The notes below the pieces were generated by a model. The model was not told where the DNA came from. It made no database searches and saw only the letters and a program-made list of their open reading frames with translations. Source: JADZAI01 sp046348585 (GTDB taxonomy: Bacteria; Pseudomonadota; Alphaproteobacteria; Micropepsales; Micropepsaceae). Taken from it: a stretch of DNA of 64,000 nucleotides. Shown one piece after another: positions 51,297 to 59,972 of this stretch. Numbering within the stretch: position 1 is the first letter of the stretch; each line of letters starts with the position of its first letter. Both the position numbers and the translations under genes were made by a program. Where the stretch lies: positions 14,499 through 78,498 of the forward strand of contig JAXMDZ010000015.1 in NCBI GenBank assembly GCA_046348585.1, read 5' to 3'.

Positions 51297-52844
51297 ATGA
51301 CCTGGCAGAAGGAAGTCGACGAGATCGCCCGCCGCAAGGCGATGACCGCCCAGATGGGCGGCCCCGAAAAGGTCGAGCGCCAGCACGCTCAAGGCAAGCT
51401 GACCGTGCGCGAACGCATCGCGCGGCTTGTCGACGACGGCTCGTTCGCCGAAATCGGCGGCCTCTCGGGCAAGGCGGCCTACGACAAGGACGGCAATCTC
51501 GTCTCGCTCTCGCCCGCCAACACGGTGCTGGGACGCGCCCGGATCGGCGGCCGCACGGTCGTCGTGCAGGGTGACGACTTCACGGTGCGCGGCGGCGCCG
51601 CCGACGCCGCCATCTGGCAGAAGCAGGTGATCGCCGAACAGATGGCGCGCGAGTTGCGCCTGCCCATCGTCCGCCTCATCGACGGCACCGGCGGCGGCGG
51701 ATCGGTGAAATCGCTCGACGTCGACGGCCGCACCTATGTGCCGGCCAATCCGGGCTGGGACCATGTGGTCGCCAATCTGGCGACGGTGCCGGTCGTCGCC
51801 CTCGCTCTCGGCCCGGTCGCCGGTCTCGGCGCGGCGCGCGCCGTCACCTCGCATTATTCGGTGATGGTGGCCGGGGTCTCGTCGCTGTTCGCGGCGGGGC
51901 CGCCGGTGGTGCGGCGGCTCGGCGAGGATGTCGACAAGGAAAGCCTCGGCGGCTCGAAGATCCACACCCGCAACGGCTCGATCGACGACGAGGCGGCGAG
52001 CGAGGACGAGGCCTTCGAGCGGGCCCGCCGCTTCCTCTCCTACCTGCCTTCCTCGGTCCACGATCTGCCCGCCCGCACCGAACCCACCGACGACCCGGCG
52101 CGGCGCGAGGAGAAGCTTCTCTCCATCGTCCCGCGCGACCGGCGCAAGGTCTACAAGATGCGCCAGATCGTCGAGGCGGCGGTGGACCTCGGCTCGTTCT
52201 TCGAGATCGGCAAGTTCAACGGCCGCTCGGCGATCACCGGCCTCGCGCGGATCGACGGCTGGCCGGTCGCGATCCTCGCCAACGACCCCTATTTCTACGG
52301 CGGCGGCTGGACGGCGGATTCCAGCCACAAGGTCATCCGCTTCCTCGACATGGCCGAGGCCTTCCACCTGCCGGTCGTCAATTTCGTCGACAATCCGGGC
52401 TTCGTCGTCGGCACGGCGGCGGAGGCCGCCGCCACGATCCGCCACGGCAGCCGGGCGCTCGCGGCGGTCTATCAGGCGAGCGTGCCGTGGTGCTCGGTGC
52501 TGGTGCGCAAATGCTTCGGCGTCGCCGGGGCCGCAAACGCCAACGCCACGCGGCTGCACTACCGCTTCGCCTGGCCGAGCGGCGACTGGGGCTCGCTGCC
52601 CATGGAGGGCGGCATCGAGGCCGCCTTCAAGTCCGACCTCGAAAAGGCCGACGATCCCGCCGCCCTGCTCGCCGATATCGAGCGGCGGATGAACCTCGTG
52701 CGCTCGCCCTTCCGCACCGCGGAGGCGTTCCTGATCGAGGACATCGTCGATCCGCGCGACACCCGGCCCCTGCTGGTCGAATTCGCCAACCTGGCCGCGC
52801 CGTTGCGCAAGCCGGGTCCGGTCGGGTTCGGCCTTCGCCCCTGA
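51297..52844 (+). CDS. Acyl-CoA carboxylase carboxyltransferase (beta) subunit
   Basis: 515 residues. Transfers carboxyl from biotin to acyl-CoA such as propionyl- or methylcrotonyl-CoA. The N-terminal crotonase-like half has LTVRERIARLVDDGSFAEIG and LIDGTGGGGSVKSLD; GPVAGLGAARAVTSHYSVMV lies at the acyl-CoA site. The C-terminal half has FEIGKFNGRSAITGLARIDG, FVDNPGFVVGTAAEAAATIR and GVAGAANANATRLHYRFAWP. The biotin-carrying alpha subunit is not adjacent. ATG at 51297. Followed 16 bases later by ppa. Confidence 0.92.
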   Translation: MTWQKEVDEIARRKAMTAQMGGPEKVERQHAQGKLTVRERIARLVDDGSFAEIGGLSGKAAYDKDGNLVSLSPANTVLGRARIGGRTVVVQGDDFTVRGGAADAAIWQKQVIAEQMARELRLPIVRLIDGTGGGGSVKSLDVDGRTYVPANPGWDHVVANLATVPVVALALGPVAGLGAARAVTSHYSVMVAGVSSLFAAGPPVVRRLGEDVDKESLGGSKIHTRNGSIDDEAASEDEAFERARRFLSYLPSSVHDLPARTEPTDDPARREEKLLSIVPRDRRKVYKMRQIVEAAVDLGSFFEIGKFNGRSAITGLARIDGWPVAILANDPYFYGGGWTADSSHKVIRFLDMAEAFHLPVVNFVDNPGFVVGTAAEAAATIRHGSRALAAVYQASVPWCSVLVRKCFGVAGAANANATRLHYRFAWPSGDWGSLPMEGGIEAAFKSDLEKADDPAALLADIERRMNLVRSPFRTAEAFLIEDIVDPRDTRPLLVEFANLAAPLRKPGPVGFGLRP

Positions 52845-52860
52845 ACGGAGACCCGCCGCC

Positions 52861-53394
52861 ATGGACCTCAGCAAGATCAAGACCGGCGTGAACCCGCCCT
52901 GGGACATCAACGTGCTGATCGAGATTCCCCAGGGCGGCGTCCCGGTGAAGTACGAGATCGACAAGGAAGCGGGCGCCATGGTGGTCGACCGCTTCCTGCA
53001 CACCGCGATGTATTACCCCGGCAATTACGGCTTCATCCCGCACACGCTGTCGCAAGACGGCGACCCGGTGGATGTCGTGGTGGCGGGCGTCGCGCCGGTC
53101 GTGCCGGGCTGCATCATCCGCAGCCGGCCGGTCGGGGTGCTGATGATGCAGGACGAGAAGGGCATCGACGAAAAGGTGCTCGCCGTTCCGGTCGACCAGC
53201 TCCACCCGTTCTACAGCGGCGTGCAGACCTATCGCGACCTGCCGGGCATTCTGATCGAGCAGATTCAGCACTTCTTCGAGCACTACAAGGATCTGGAGCA
53301 CGGTAAATGGGTGAAGGTGGTCGAGTGGCTGGGGCCGGACGAGGCCGCGCGCATGATCGCGGAAGGGGTCGCGCGGGCGAAGGGCGCGAAATGA
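52861..53394 (+). CDS. ppa: Inorganic pyrophosphatase
   Basis: 177 residues, family I. The active-site segments are VPVKYEIDKEAGAMVVDRFL, MYYPGNYGFIPHT, and DGDPVDVVVAG with the three metal Asp (D-G-D-P-V-D). CIIRSRPVGVLMMQDEKGID and FFEHYKDLEHGKWVKV complete it. Drives PPi-producing synthesis reactions; cytoplasmic. Overlaps the next gene by ATGA. Expected to be constitutive. Confidence 0.97.
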   Translation: MDLSKIKTGVNPPWDINVLIEIPQGGVPVKYEIDKEAGAMVVDRFLHTAMYYPGNYGFIPHTLSQDGDPVDVVVAGVAPVVPGCIIRSRPVGVLMMQDEKGIDEKVLAVPVDQLHPFYSGVQTYRDLPGILIEQIQHFFEHYKDLEHGKWVKVVEWLGPDEAARMIAEGVARAKGAK

Positions 53395-54038
53395 TGCGGC
53401 GCGCCTCGCTTGTCCTGACGGCCGCGTTCGCCGCCTTCGCCTTCGGCGGCGCGGCGCGCGCCGACGAACTGCTCGACTGCGATTCGGGCGGCTATCGCTA
53501 CACCTATTGCCCGGCCGACACCGGCTATGGCGTCGAGCTTCAGCGCCAGCGTTCCAACACGCCCTGCGTCTTCGGCGAGAGCTGGGGCTATGACGATGGC
53601 GGCGTCTGGGTCGATCGCGGCTGCCGGGGCACGTTCCGCCTTCTCACCGGCCATCGGCCGCCGCCGCCGCCCGTGCCGCCGCCGCTGCCGCTCCCGCCCG
53701 ATCCGCCCCAGGTGGAGCCGGAAGACGAAACCGGCGACATCATCCCGGACTGGATTCTCGGCGAGCTTGAGGACGAGGACGCCGAGGACGGGCGCGAGCC
53801 GGGTTATGGCCGGGCCGATGCGGCGATCGCCTGCGCGCTCTATGCCGACGACATGGAACGCAGCCGGGGCGCCGCGGATTTCGCCGTCACGGCGGTCCAG
53901 GATGTCGTGCCGCGCGGCCGGCGCTCCTACGACGTGACGCTGGAGGTCGAGTTGACCTCGCGCAGCGGCCGGGTGCGCGAGGCCGTCGCCGACTGCACGG
54001 TGGTGCGGGGCGGCGTCACCGCCTATTCGCGCTACTGA
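53391..54038 (+). CDS. Exported DUF3011-like protein with Pro-rich linker
   Basis: 215 residues, starting in the ATGATG that overlaps the ppa stop. Signal peptide RRASLVLTAAFAAFAFGG-AARA. The N-terminal 60-residue domain has the DUF3011 pattern: LLDCDSGGYRYTYCPADTGY, then VELQRQRSNTPCVFGESWGY and CRGTF with four Cys likely in disulfides. A Pro-rich stretch (PPPPPVPPPLPLPPDPPQ) and an acidic linker lead to a C-terminal domain (ACALYADDMERSRGAADFAV, DCTVVRGGVTAYSRY). Role unknown, periplasmic or surface. Confidence 0.82.
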   Translation: MMRRASLVLTAAFAAFAFGGAARADELLDCDSGGYRYTYCPADTGYGVELQRQRSNTPCVFGESWGYDDGGVWVDRGCRGTFRLLTGHRPPPPPVPPPLPLPPDPPQVEPEDETGDIIPDWILGELEDEDAEDGREPGYGRADAAIACALYADDMERSRGAADFAVTAVQDVVPRGRRSYDVTLEVELTSRSGRVREAVADCTVVRGGVTAYSRY

Positions 54039-54089
54039 CCGGCCCGCAAACGGCGGAAATCCGGCCCTTCGGTCTGCGCCGCGGATGGT

Positions 54090-54117
54090 CTTGAACCGTC
54101 CGCAGCCGCTCCTATCT
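54090..54117 (+). promoter_or_regulatory. Heat-shock (sigma-32 type) promoter of hsp20
   Basis: CTTG at 54090-54093, then 17 bases, then CCTATCT at 54111-54117, matching the alphaproteobacterial heat-shock consensus CTTG-N17/18-CYTATNT. It lies 100 bases upstream of the Hsp20 start. Confidence 0.75.
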
Positions 54118-54216
54118 CAAATGTGCCGCCCGCCGGTTTCGGGGGCGGCGACTGACTGCAGCGCCCCGGCCGTTCCGGCGGGGCATGTGAAATCGCTCAC
54201 GAGAAGAGGATTTGCC

Positions 54217-54663
54217 ATGCGTTTCGACCTTTCCCCCCTCTACCGCTCGACCGTCGGCTTCGACCGCCTGTTCCAGATGCTGGACGGCAACGCCGCGGAT
54301 TCGCAAAGCTACCCGCCCTACAACATCGAACGCCTGGGCGAGAACGACTACCGCATCACCATGGCGGTCGCCGGCTTCGCCGAGACCGACCTCGCCATCG
54401 AGGTGAAGGAAAGCGCCCTCACCGTCTCGGGCAAGCGCACCGAAGACGACAAGCGCAGCTACCTGCACCAGGGCATCGCCGCGCGCGCCTTCGAGCGCCG
54501 CTTCCAGCTCGCCGACCATGTCGAGGTTTCGGGCGCGAAGCTCGAGCACGGCCTGCTCCACATCGAGCTGAAGCGCGTCATTCCCGACGCCAAGAAGCCG
54601 CGCCGCATCGAGATCGCGGCCGCCGCGAGGCCGGCCCAGACCATCGAGGCGCAGGCGGCCTGA
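54217..54663 (+). CDS. ibpA: Small heat-shock protein (Hsp20/IbpA family)
   Basis: 148 residues. N-terminal arm LSPLYRSTVGFDRLFQMLDG, alpha-crystallin domain YPPYNIERLGENDYRITMAV to LKRVIPDAKKP with the signature G-x-L with ARAFERRFQLADHVEVSGAK-LEHGLLHIEL, and a C-terminal Ala-rich tail with I-E-I. Holds unfolded proteins for refolding by DnaK/ClpB. Ribosome site GAGAAGAGG. A heat-shock promoter lies upstream. The long leader could also contain a ROSE-type thermometer, which I could not verify. Confidence 0.95.
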   Translation: MRFDLSPLYRSTVGFDRLFQMLDGNAADSQSYPPYNIERLGENDYRITMAVAGFAETDLAIEVKESALTVSGKRTEDDKRSYLHQGIAARAFERRFQLADHVEVSGAKLEHGLLHIELKRVIPDAKKPRRIEIAAAARPAQTIEAQAA

Positions 54664-54766
54664 AGGTCCGCCGGCGCAGACCGGGCGGGCGCGCGGTTCG
54701 CCGCGTGCCCGCTCGTCCGCTTTCCCCGCCGGCATGCGACGCTTTGGTGCAGGTCACTTCGTCGCG

Positions 54767-54780
54767 CGTCAGTTTTGACG
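54767..54780. promoter_or_regulatory. Inverted repeat upstream of the YbgE-like gene
   Basis: CGTCA-N4-TGACG, 73 bases before the ATG. A possible operator for a dimeric regulator; nothing identifies it. Confidence 0.3.
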
Positions 54781-54853
54781 ATGGATGCGCCGCGACGCCC
54801 GCTCCATCAAAGCCAAGCCGCCGGTTCGAATCGGCGGCGGGCGGACAGGCGTC

Positions 54854-55186
54854 ATGAAACCCGATGTGATGAAACCAGGCCGCGATAAGGACCGCTCCGC
54901 CGCCGCGCCCGGCGCGGCGCTGAACGTCGCGCGCGCCATCTCGCTCGGCCTCGCGGCGGTCGTCGTCGCCTTCGTCTTCATTCACCCCGTGTCGCTCATC
55001 CCCGACGAACGCCTGCTGGCCCGCGCGGTGATGCCGATGATGCTGCTGGGGGCGCTGGCGGGCGTCGCCTACGGACTCGGCTTTCGCCCGCGCGGCCCGG
55101 TTCTGGCGACGGTCGTGGGGCCTTACGTGTCCTGGCCGTTGATGATGTCGGCGCTCGCCTTCGCGGCGCTCGCCCCGGCGGGCTGA
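54854..55186 (+). CDS. Small membrane protein, YbgE-like (cyd-operon family)
   Basis: 110 residues with a charged N-terminus and three membrane stretches (ISLGLAAVVVAFVFIHPV, MPMMLLGALAGVAYGLGF, PLMMSALAFAALAPAG). The segment GVAYGLGFRPRGPVLATVVG matches the G-x-G-F-R-P core of YbgE, a protein encoded near cytochrome bd oxidase genes. No cydA/cydB lies in the window. Function of YbgE is unknown. ATG at 54854, or at 54869. Confidence 0.55.
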   Translation: MKPDVMKPGRDKDRSAAAPGAALNVARAISLGLAAVVVAFVFIHPVSLIPDERLLARAVMPMMLLGALAGVAYGLGFRPRGPVLATVVGPYVSWPLMMSALAFAALAPAG

Positions 55187-55190
55187 GGCG

Positions 55191-56507
55191 TCAGGTCCCG
55201 ACCCGGAGGCCGGTGGTGCCTTCCATGACCGCCTCGCGCACCATCGCGTGGGTCATCTGCGCGCCGACCAGCACGGCGTGCGAGAGATTGGCCCGCCGGA
55301 GATTGGCCCCCGTCAGATTGGCGTAGGACGCATCGGCCTGCGTCAGCACGGCATAGCTGAGATCGGCGCCGCGCAGATCGGCGTTGCGCAGGCTCGCCCC
55401 CGCCAGCTGGGTCGGCATCAGCCGGTCGCCCGCGATCATCAGCGGCGACAGATTGGCGTCGGTCAGGTTGGCGCCGCCGAGCCGGGCGTTCTTCAGATTG
55501 ATGCCGCGCAGATCGGCCTTCACCAGCCGGGCGTTGCGCAGATCAGCGCCCGCGAGCTGCGCGCCCTGCATCCGGACGCCTTCCAGATTGACGCCGTAGA
55601 AGGTCGCATTGGCGGCGAGCAGCGCCGTCAGGTCGTAATTGGACAGCCGCTTGACCGGGCGCATATCGACGCCCGCCAGCATCGCCGGCTTGCCCGAAGC
55701 GCCCTGGGTCTCGACCCACAGGGCGTGGTTCTTCAGCATCGTGTCGATCGGCTCCGGCAGGTCTTCGAGCGGCTTGCCGCACGGCGCGTCAGTCAGCACG
55801 CCGGTCATGTCGGCGCCGTCGCAGCGCGCATGGAGAAGGCTCGCCCCTGTCAACACCGCGCCGCGCAGATTGGCGCCCGTCAGGTCGGCCCCCGACAGAT
55901 CGGCGTTCTCCAGGATCGCGCCGCTCATATTGACGTGCTTGAGATTGGCCCGCACCAGACGGCAGCCGCGCATGACGGCATCCGAGAAATCCGCCTGGAG
56001 GGCGATTACCCCGGTCATCTTGGCGCGTTCCAGATTGGCGTGCGCCAGCAGCGCGCCGGGCATCTCGGTCGGCGCATCGTCGTGGCGCAGCACCTTGATC
56101 CCGGCGCGGCGGTCGCGTTCGGCGATCACGCCCTCGCGCAGATCGGCCTCGAAGAGGTCGGAGCCGGTGAGGTTCGCGCCGCGCATCGACGCGCCGCGCA
56201 GGTCGCAGCGGCGCAGGCTCGCGCCTTCCAGATTGGCGCGCCTGAGGTCGGCGGCGAAGAAATTGACGTTGTCGAGCTTGGCGCGCGTGAGGTTGGCCTC
56301 GGTGAGGACCGCGCCGCTGAAATCGGCGTCGCCCAGCGCCCGGCCGGAGAGGTCGAGGCCCGACAGGTCGCAGAACGCGAACGAGGCCCGCGCGCCGCCG
56401 GGACGGCCCGCATAGAGCATCTCGTGCTTGGTCGCGATGAGATGGGCGTCCTTCTGGGATAGGCGCCGATAGCCCCCCGGCCCTTGCGGTCCGCGCCCTG
56501 CCGTCAT
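55191..56507 (-). CDS. Pentapeptide-repeat protein with central linker
   Basis: 438 residues. Two blocks of A(D/N)LXX repeats form right-handed quadrilateral beta-helices: about residues 50-250 (ADFSGAVLTEANLTRAKLD and so on) and 300-425 (NARLGGANLTDANLSPLMIA). They are split by a non-repeat segment that reads LEDLPEPIDTMLKNHALWVE, then TQGASGKPAMLAGVDMRPVK, seen in related proteins. No membrane segment. Some such proteins mimic DNA and bind gyrase (Qnr, MfpA), but the length and the linker argue for another, unknown role. ATG at 56507 with GGGGGAAC. Confidence 0.85.
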   Translation of the reverse strand: MTAGRGPQGPGGYRRLSQKDAHLIATKHEMLYAGRPGGARASFAFCDLSGLDLSGRALGDADFSGAVLTEANLTRAKLDNVNFFAADLRRANLEGASLRRCDLRGASMRGANLTGSDLFEADLREGVIAERDRRAGIKVLRHDDAPTEMPGALLAHANLERAKMTGVIALQADFSDAVMRGCRLVRANLKHVNMSGAILENADLSGADLTGANLRGAVLTGASLLHARCDGADMTGVLTDAPCGKPLEDLPEPIDTMLKNHALWVETQGASGKPAMLAGVDMRPVKRLSNYDLTALLAANATFYGVNLEGVRMQGAQLAGADLRNARLVKADLRGINLKNARLGGANLTDANLSPLMIAGDRLMPTQLAGASLRNADLRGADLSYAVLTQADASYANLTGANLRRANLSHAVLVGAQMTHAMVREAVMEGTTGLRVGT

Positions 56508-56594
56508 CGTTCCCCCACGCCGCACACCCGGGCGCGGCCCGGCCGCGCGTCGTTATTCCCGGATAACCTTAAGGGATATGGGCTGAAGGACGGG

Positions 56595-57011
56595 TTAAGA
56601 GGCGGCCCCGGCGGCGGCCAGAAGCGCCTTTCCCCGGGGCCCGCCGTCGCCCGACAGGCGCTCGGCGATCACCGCGTCGCAGGCCGCGACCAGGGCGCGG
56701 ACCGAGGCGGCCTCGCCCGCGGTCAGCGCCGCCTTGCCGCGCAGGCGCTCGCACAACGCCTCGCCCAGCTCGGTCATCAGCTCGTAGCCGAACGACGCGC
56801 CCTGACCCTTGACGTTGTGGGCGACCGCGAACAGCGCCTCGCAGGCGGCGGCCGCATCGGCCGGGTTGGCGTCGATCTCGGCGAGATGCGCCTTCATCTG
56901 CGCCACGTCGGCGGCGGCGTAGTCCGGATACTGCTCGGCGAGCGCCGCGAGGGCGGCCTCGGCCTCGGCGTAATCGGCCTCGTCAACGGCGAGGGGCTCC
57001 ATGGCCAGCAT
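56595..57011 (-). CDS. Stand-alone HPt phosphotransfer protein
   Basis: 138 residues. The HPt signature is AVAHNVKGQGASFGYELMTE with phosphoacceptor His65; H-N-V-K-G-x-G fits the HxLKG consensus. Flanking helices (AVDEADYAEAEAALAALAEQ and FGYELMTELGEALCERLRGK) build the four-helix bundle. It has no kinase or receiver domain and should shuttle phosphate between partners encoded elsewhere. ATG at 57011 (another ATG at 57002). It lies 53 bases below the threonine aldolase gene. Confidence 0.85.
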   Translation of the reverse strand: MLAMEPLAVDEADYAEAEAALAALAEQYPDYAAADVAQMKAHLAEIDANPADAAAACEALFAVAHNVKGQGASFGYELMTELGEALCERLRGKAALTAGEAASVRALVAACDAVIAERLSGDGGPRGKALLAAAGAAS

Positions 57012-57064
57012 CTCGGCATCGCTCCAATAGGGACTGCGGATGCTACCGCCCTGAAGTTGAAGGT

Positions 57065-58108
57065 TCAGGGATGGGCGAGTGAGGATTTTAATCGAATTGC
57101 AAATGTCTCGATCTCGTGCGCCGCCGTCGCGAAGGAGCAGACGAAGCGGTAGAGAGGCGTTTCGGGCCGGCTCGCGTCCCAGGGATAGAAGCGCGCGCCC
57201 TCGCGCATCAGCGCCGCGGCGGCCCGCGCCGGCAGGCGTGCAAACACCTCGTTCGCCTGCACCGGATAGAGGGGCGGCGCCCCGGCCTCGGTCAGCACGG
57301 CGGCCAGCGCCGTCGCCGAGGCGTTGGCGGCGGCGGCGAGCTGCCGCCACAGATCGCCCTCCAGCATCGCCAGGACCTGCGCCGCCAGAAACCGCGACTT
57401 CGAGAACAGGTGCCCGCCCCGCTTGCGGCGATAGGCGAAACCCTCCGCGAGCGCCGGGTCGAAGAAGACGACCGCCTCCGCCGCCACCGCGCCGGTCTTG
57501 GTGAAGCCGAGCGAGAGCACGTCGACGCCCGCCCGCCACGTCGCCTCGCCCGGCGTGCAGCCCAGATGGGCCAGCGCGTTGGCGAGCCGCGCCCCGTCCA
57601 TGTGGAGCTTCAGCCCCGCCTTGTGCGCCGCCGCCGCGATCGCCGCCACCTCGTGCGGCGCATAGACGAGGCCGCATTCGGTCGCCTGGGTGATCGAGAC
57701 CGCCCCCGGCTGGACGTGGTGCACGACGCCGCGCGGATGGCGCAGCAGCGCCGCCTCCAGATCGGCGGGCGTGTAGAGCCGCCCCGGCGGCCCCGCCGTC
57801 ACCAGCTTCGCGCCGCCGCTGTAGAACTCCGGCGCGCCGCATTCGTCGACGTCGATATGGCTGCCCTCCAGGCAGAAGACGGCGCTCCAGGGCGGCGCGA
57901 GCTGGGCGAGGGCGAGCGCGTTGGCCGCGCCGCCGGTGGCCACCGGGAAGACCGAGACCTTGGCCCCGAACCAGTCCGACAGCGCCTCGGTCATCCGGCG
58001 CGACCAGCGGTCATCGCCGTAGGACGCCTCGTTGCCCTCGTTGGCCGCCGCCATCGCCGCAAGGATCGCCGGATGCGCCCCGGCCGTATTGTCGCTTGCG
58101 AAATTCAT
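57065..58108 (-). CDS. Low-specificity L-threonine aldolase (beta-eliminating lyase family)
   Basis: 347 residues, fold type I PLP enzyme that cleaves L-threonine or allo-threonine to glycine and acetaldehyde. Start segment MNFASDNTAGAHPAILAAM, GNEASYGDDRWSRRM, then FPVATGGAANALAL, HVQPGAVSITQATECG, and HMDGARLANAL with Asp171 and Arg174. The PLP Lys204 sits in LSLGFTKTGAVAAEAVVFFD. The C-terminus closes with FYPWDASRPETPLYRFVCSF. Divergent from the lactonase-like gene at 58186. Confidence 0.92.
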   Translation of the reverse strand: MNFASDNTAGAHPAILAAMAAANEGNEASYGDDRWSRRMTEALSDWFGAKVSVFPVATGGAANALALAQLAPPWSAVFCLEGSHIDVDECGAPEFYSGGAKLVTAGPPGRLYTPADLEAALLRHPRGVVHHVQPGAVSITQATECGLVYAPHEVAAIAAAAHKAGLKLHMDGARLANALAHLGCTPGEATWRAGVDVLSLGFTKTGAVAAEAVVFFDPALAEGFAYRRKRGGHLFSKSRFLAAQVLAMLEGDLWRQLAAAANASATALAAVLTEAGAPPLYPVQANEVFARLPARAAAALMREGARFYPWDASRPETPLYRFVCSFATAAHEIETFAIRLKSSLAHP

Positions 58109-58185
58109 GGAGGTCCGATCCCGCTCTCGCCTGTGCTCTCCCGCTCGCCTAACATGACGGCGCGCCGTTCGTCAGGGGAAACGCG

Positions 58186-58947
58186 ATGAAGGTCTATGGA
58201 TTCGTTTGCGGCTGGCTGGCCGCGCCGATGGAGGCCTTCGTCGAGGGCGGCGAGGGCATGGCCAAGGTGCCGGTCCCGGCCTATCTGATCGACCACCCCA
58301 AGGGCCGTGCCGTGTTCGACACCGGCATGCCGGCCGGCCTGCGCACCGATCCCGCGCGCGCCATCGGCCGTTACCTCGCGGGCATCTTCAAGGCCGACTT
58401 CACGCCCGACCAGGACATCGACCGCCAGCTCGAGGCGATGGACGTCGATCCCGCCTCGATCGACCTCGTCGTCAACAGCCATCTCCATTTCGACCATTGC
58501 GCCGGCAACGCCCTGCTGCCCAATGCCCGCATCGTGGTGCAGAAGCGCGAGGTCGAGGCCGCCCGCACCGCCGGTCCGCCGAAAGAGGGCTTCGACCCGC
58601 TGACCATGCTCGATGGCCGCGACGTGCTGGAGGTGGACGGCGAGCACGACCTGTTCGGCGACGGCGCGGCGGTGCTGCTGCCGACCTACGGCCACACCGC
58701 CGGGCATCAGTCGCTGAAGCTCGCCTGCGACGGCGGCGACGCGGTGCTGGCGGGCGATTGCTGCTATTTCCACCGCACGCTAAGCGATCTGAAGCTGCCG
58801 GGCTTCGCCCACGACCGCGACGAGCAGCTTCGCTCGATCGCCAGGCTGAAGGCGCTGGCCGATGGCGGGGCGCGCATCGTCGCCGGCCACGATCCCGACC
58901 AATGGGCGCAGCTGCCGCGCGCCCCCGCCCCGCTGTTCGCGGGCTGA
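58186..58947 (+). CDS. MBL-fold N-acyl-homoserine-lactonase-like hydrolase
   Basis: 253 residues. Metallo-beta-lactamase motif NSHLHFDHCAGN (His99, His101, Asp103, His104). Further metal ligands are in PTYGHTAGHQSL, LAGDCCYFHR and IVAGHDPDQW. The start (MKVYGFVCGWL, then VPVPAYLIDHPKGRAVFDTG) matches AttM/AhlD-type lactonases that open the lactone ring of AHL signals. No LuxI/LuxR is nearby, so other lactones are possible. ATG at 58186. Its stop is 3 bases from the convergent GST stop. Confidence 0.85.
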   Translation: MKVYGFVCGWLAAPMEAFVEGGEGMAKVPVPAYLIDHPKGRAVFDTGMPAGLRTDPARAIGRYLAGIFKADFTPDQDIDRQLEAMDVDPASIDLVVNSHLHFDHCAGNALLPNARIVVQKREVEAARTAGPPKEGFDPLTMLDGRDVLEVDGEHDLFGDGAAVLLPTYGHTAGHQSLKLACDGGDAVLAGDCCYFHRTLSDLKLPGFAHDRDEQLRSIARLKALADGGARIVAGHDPDQWAQLPRAPAPLFAG

Positions 58948-58950
58948 CCC

Positions 58951-59961
58951 TCAGGCGGGGGCGGCGGTCAGCAGATCGTAGCAGGCGGCATCCTTCAGCA
59001 CCGCAGCGAGACCGGGCGCCGCCTCCAGCGCGGCGGCCGCCTTGGCGCGGATGACCGCCAGCGATTTGACGTGATATTTCTGCGGCGCCTGCGAATAGCG
59101 CCGGCCGCCGAGGTCGATCTCGAATGAGCGGCTGTCCTTCTTCACCGCGACCGCATTGGCGTGCGCCCAGGGCAGGTAGTAGCGCGCCACCTCCTCGACC
59201 AGCAGCGGCGTCAGCGTGGGGCTGAGGCTCTCCCAGCTCTCGAACTCGCCCTCCGCGCGCGGTTCGATCATCCGCGCCACATAGGCGAGCACGCCGGGGA
59301 AGTGCTGCATCAGCGCCTGCGGCGTCGGATCGGTCGACAACTCGTAGAGCTGCGCGGCGAAGCCGAGGTCGGCGAGCGCCGGCCGCTTGCCGAACAGGAA
59401 GGGCCGCGCCGCGAGATGCCGTTCGGCGATCTCCAGCTGGCGGCGGAACGAGGCCTCGATCAGAGCCTTGGTCCCGGCATGGCTGCCGACCAGCGCCAGG
59501 CGCGGCACCATGCGCTCGCCGATGCCGCCGGCCGCCTGCTGGAGATCGGCCTCGGCGGCGTCCGGGCCGAGGATCGAGCCGGCGATCCGCCATGAGGCCG
59601 ACAGCCGGTCCGCCTCGTAGCTCCAGCGATAATGGAACATCGCCTTGTTGCCCCACTCGTCGGCGTATTCCTCGATGAGGGCCGAAAGGAAGGCGCGGGC
59701 CGCGTCGCCCGGCTGGAGCGCGGGTTCGGGGTGGCGGCGCTCCAGTTCCTCGATGAGCGGCGTCGAATCCTGCATCGCCTCGCCCTGCGGCGTCACCACC
59801 AGCGGGATCAGCGGCAGCTTGGCGTAGGACTGGAACTCGGCCTGCGTGGAGGCGCCGCGCACGATCCAGCGATGCGGCAGGCCCTTGTAGCGCAGATAGG
59901 AGCGCACCTTCACCGAATAGGGCGACAGCTCCGCGCCGTAGAGCCGATAGACGTCCGACAT
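58951..59961 (-). CDS. Glutathione S-transferase family protein (2), downstream of oxyR
   Basis: 336 residues, longer than usual. The thioredoxin-like N-terminus reads YGAELSPYSVKVRSYLRYKG with S-P-Y-S at the active site, cis-Pro in PLIPLVVTPQG and DSTPLIEELERRHPEP. A long helical C-domain ends in FGKRPALADLGFAAQLYELS plus an extra tail (KKDSRSFEIDLGGRRYSQAP). It begins 11 bases after the oxyR stop, so it is very likely part of the peroxide response. Confidence 0.9.
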   Translation of the reverse strand: MSDVYRLYGAELSPYSVKVRSYLRYKGLPHRWIVRGASTQAEFQSYAKLPLIPLVVTPQGEAMQDSTPLIEELERRHPEPALQPGDAARAFLSALIEEYADEWGNKAMFHYRWSYEADRLSASWRIAGSILGPDAAEADLQQAAGGIGERMVPRLALVGSHAGTKALIEASFRRQLEIAERHLAARPFLFGKRPALADLGFAAQLYELSTDPTPQALMQHFPGVLAYVARMIEPRAEGEFESWESLSPTLTPLLVEEVARYYLPWAHANAVAVKKDSRSFEIDLGGRRYSQAPQKYHVKSLAVIRAKAAAALEAAPGLAAVLKDAACYDLLTAAPA

Positions 59962-59972
59962 GGGTTCCCGCC

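Noticed and set aside
55228..56462. Plus-strand frames with repeating Ile-Gly pattern
   Set aside because: The periodic pattern is only the antisense reading of the pentapeptide repeats.
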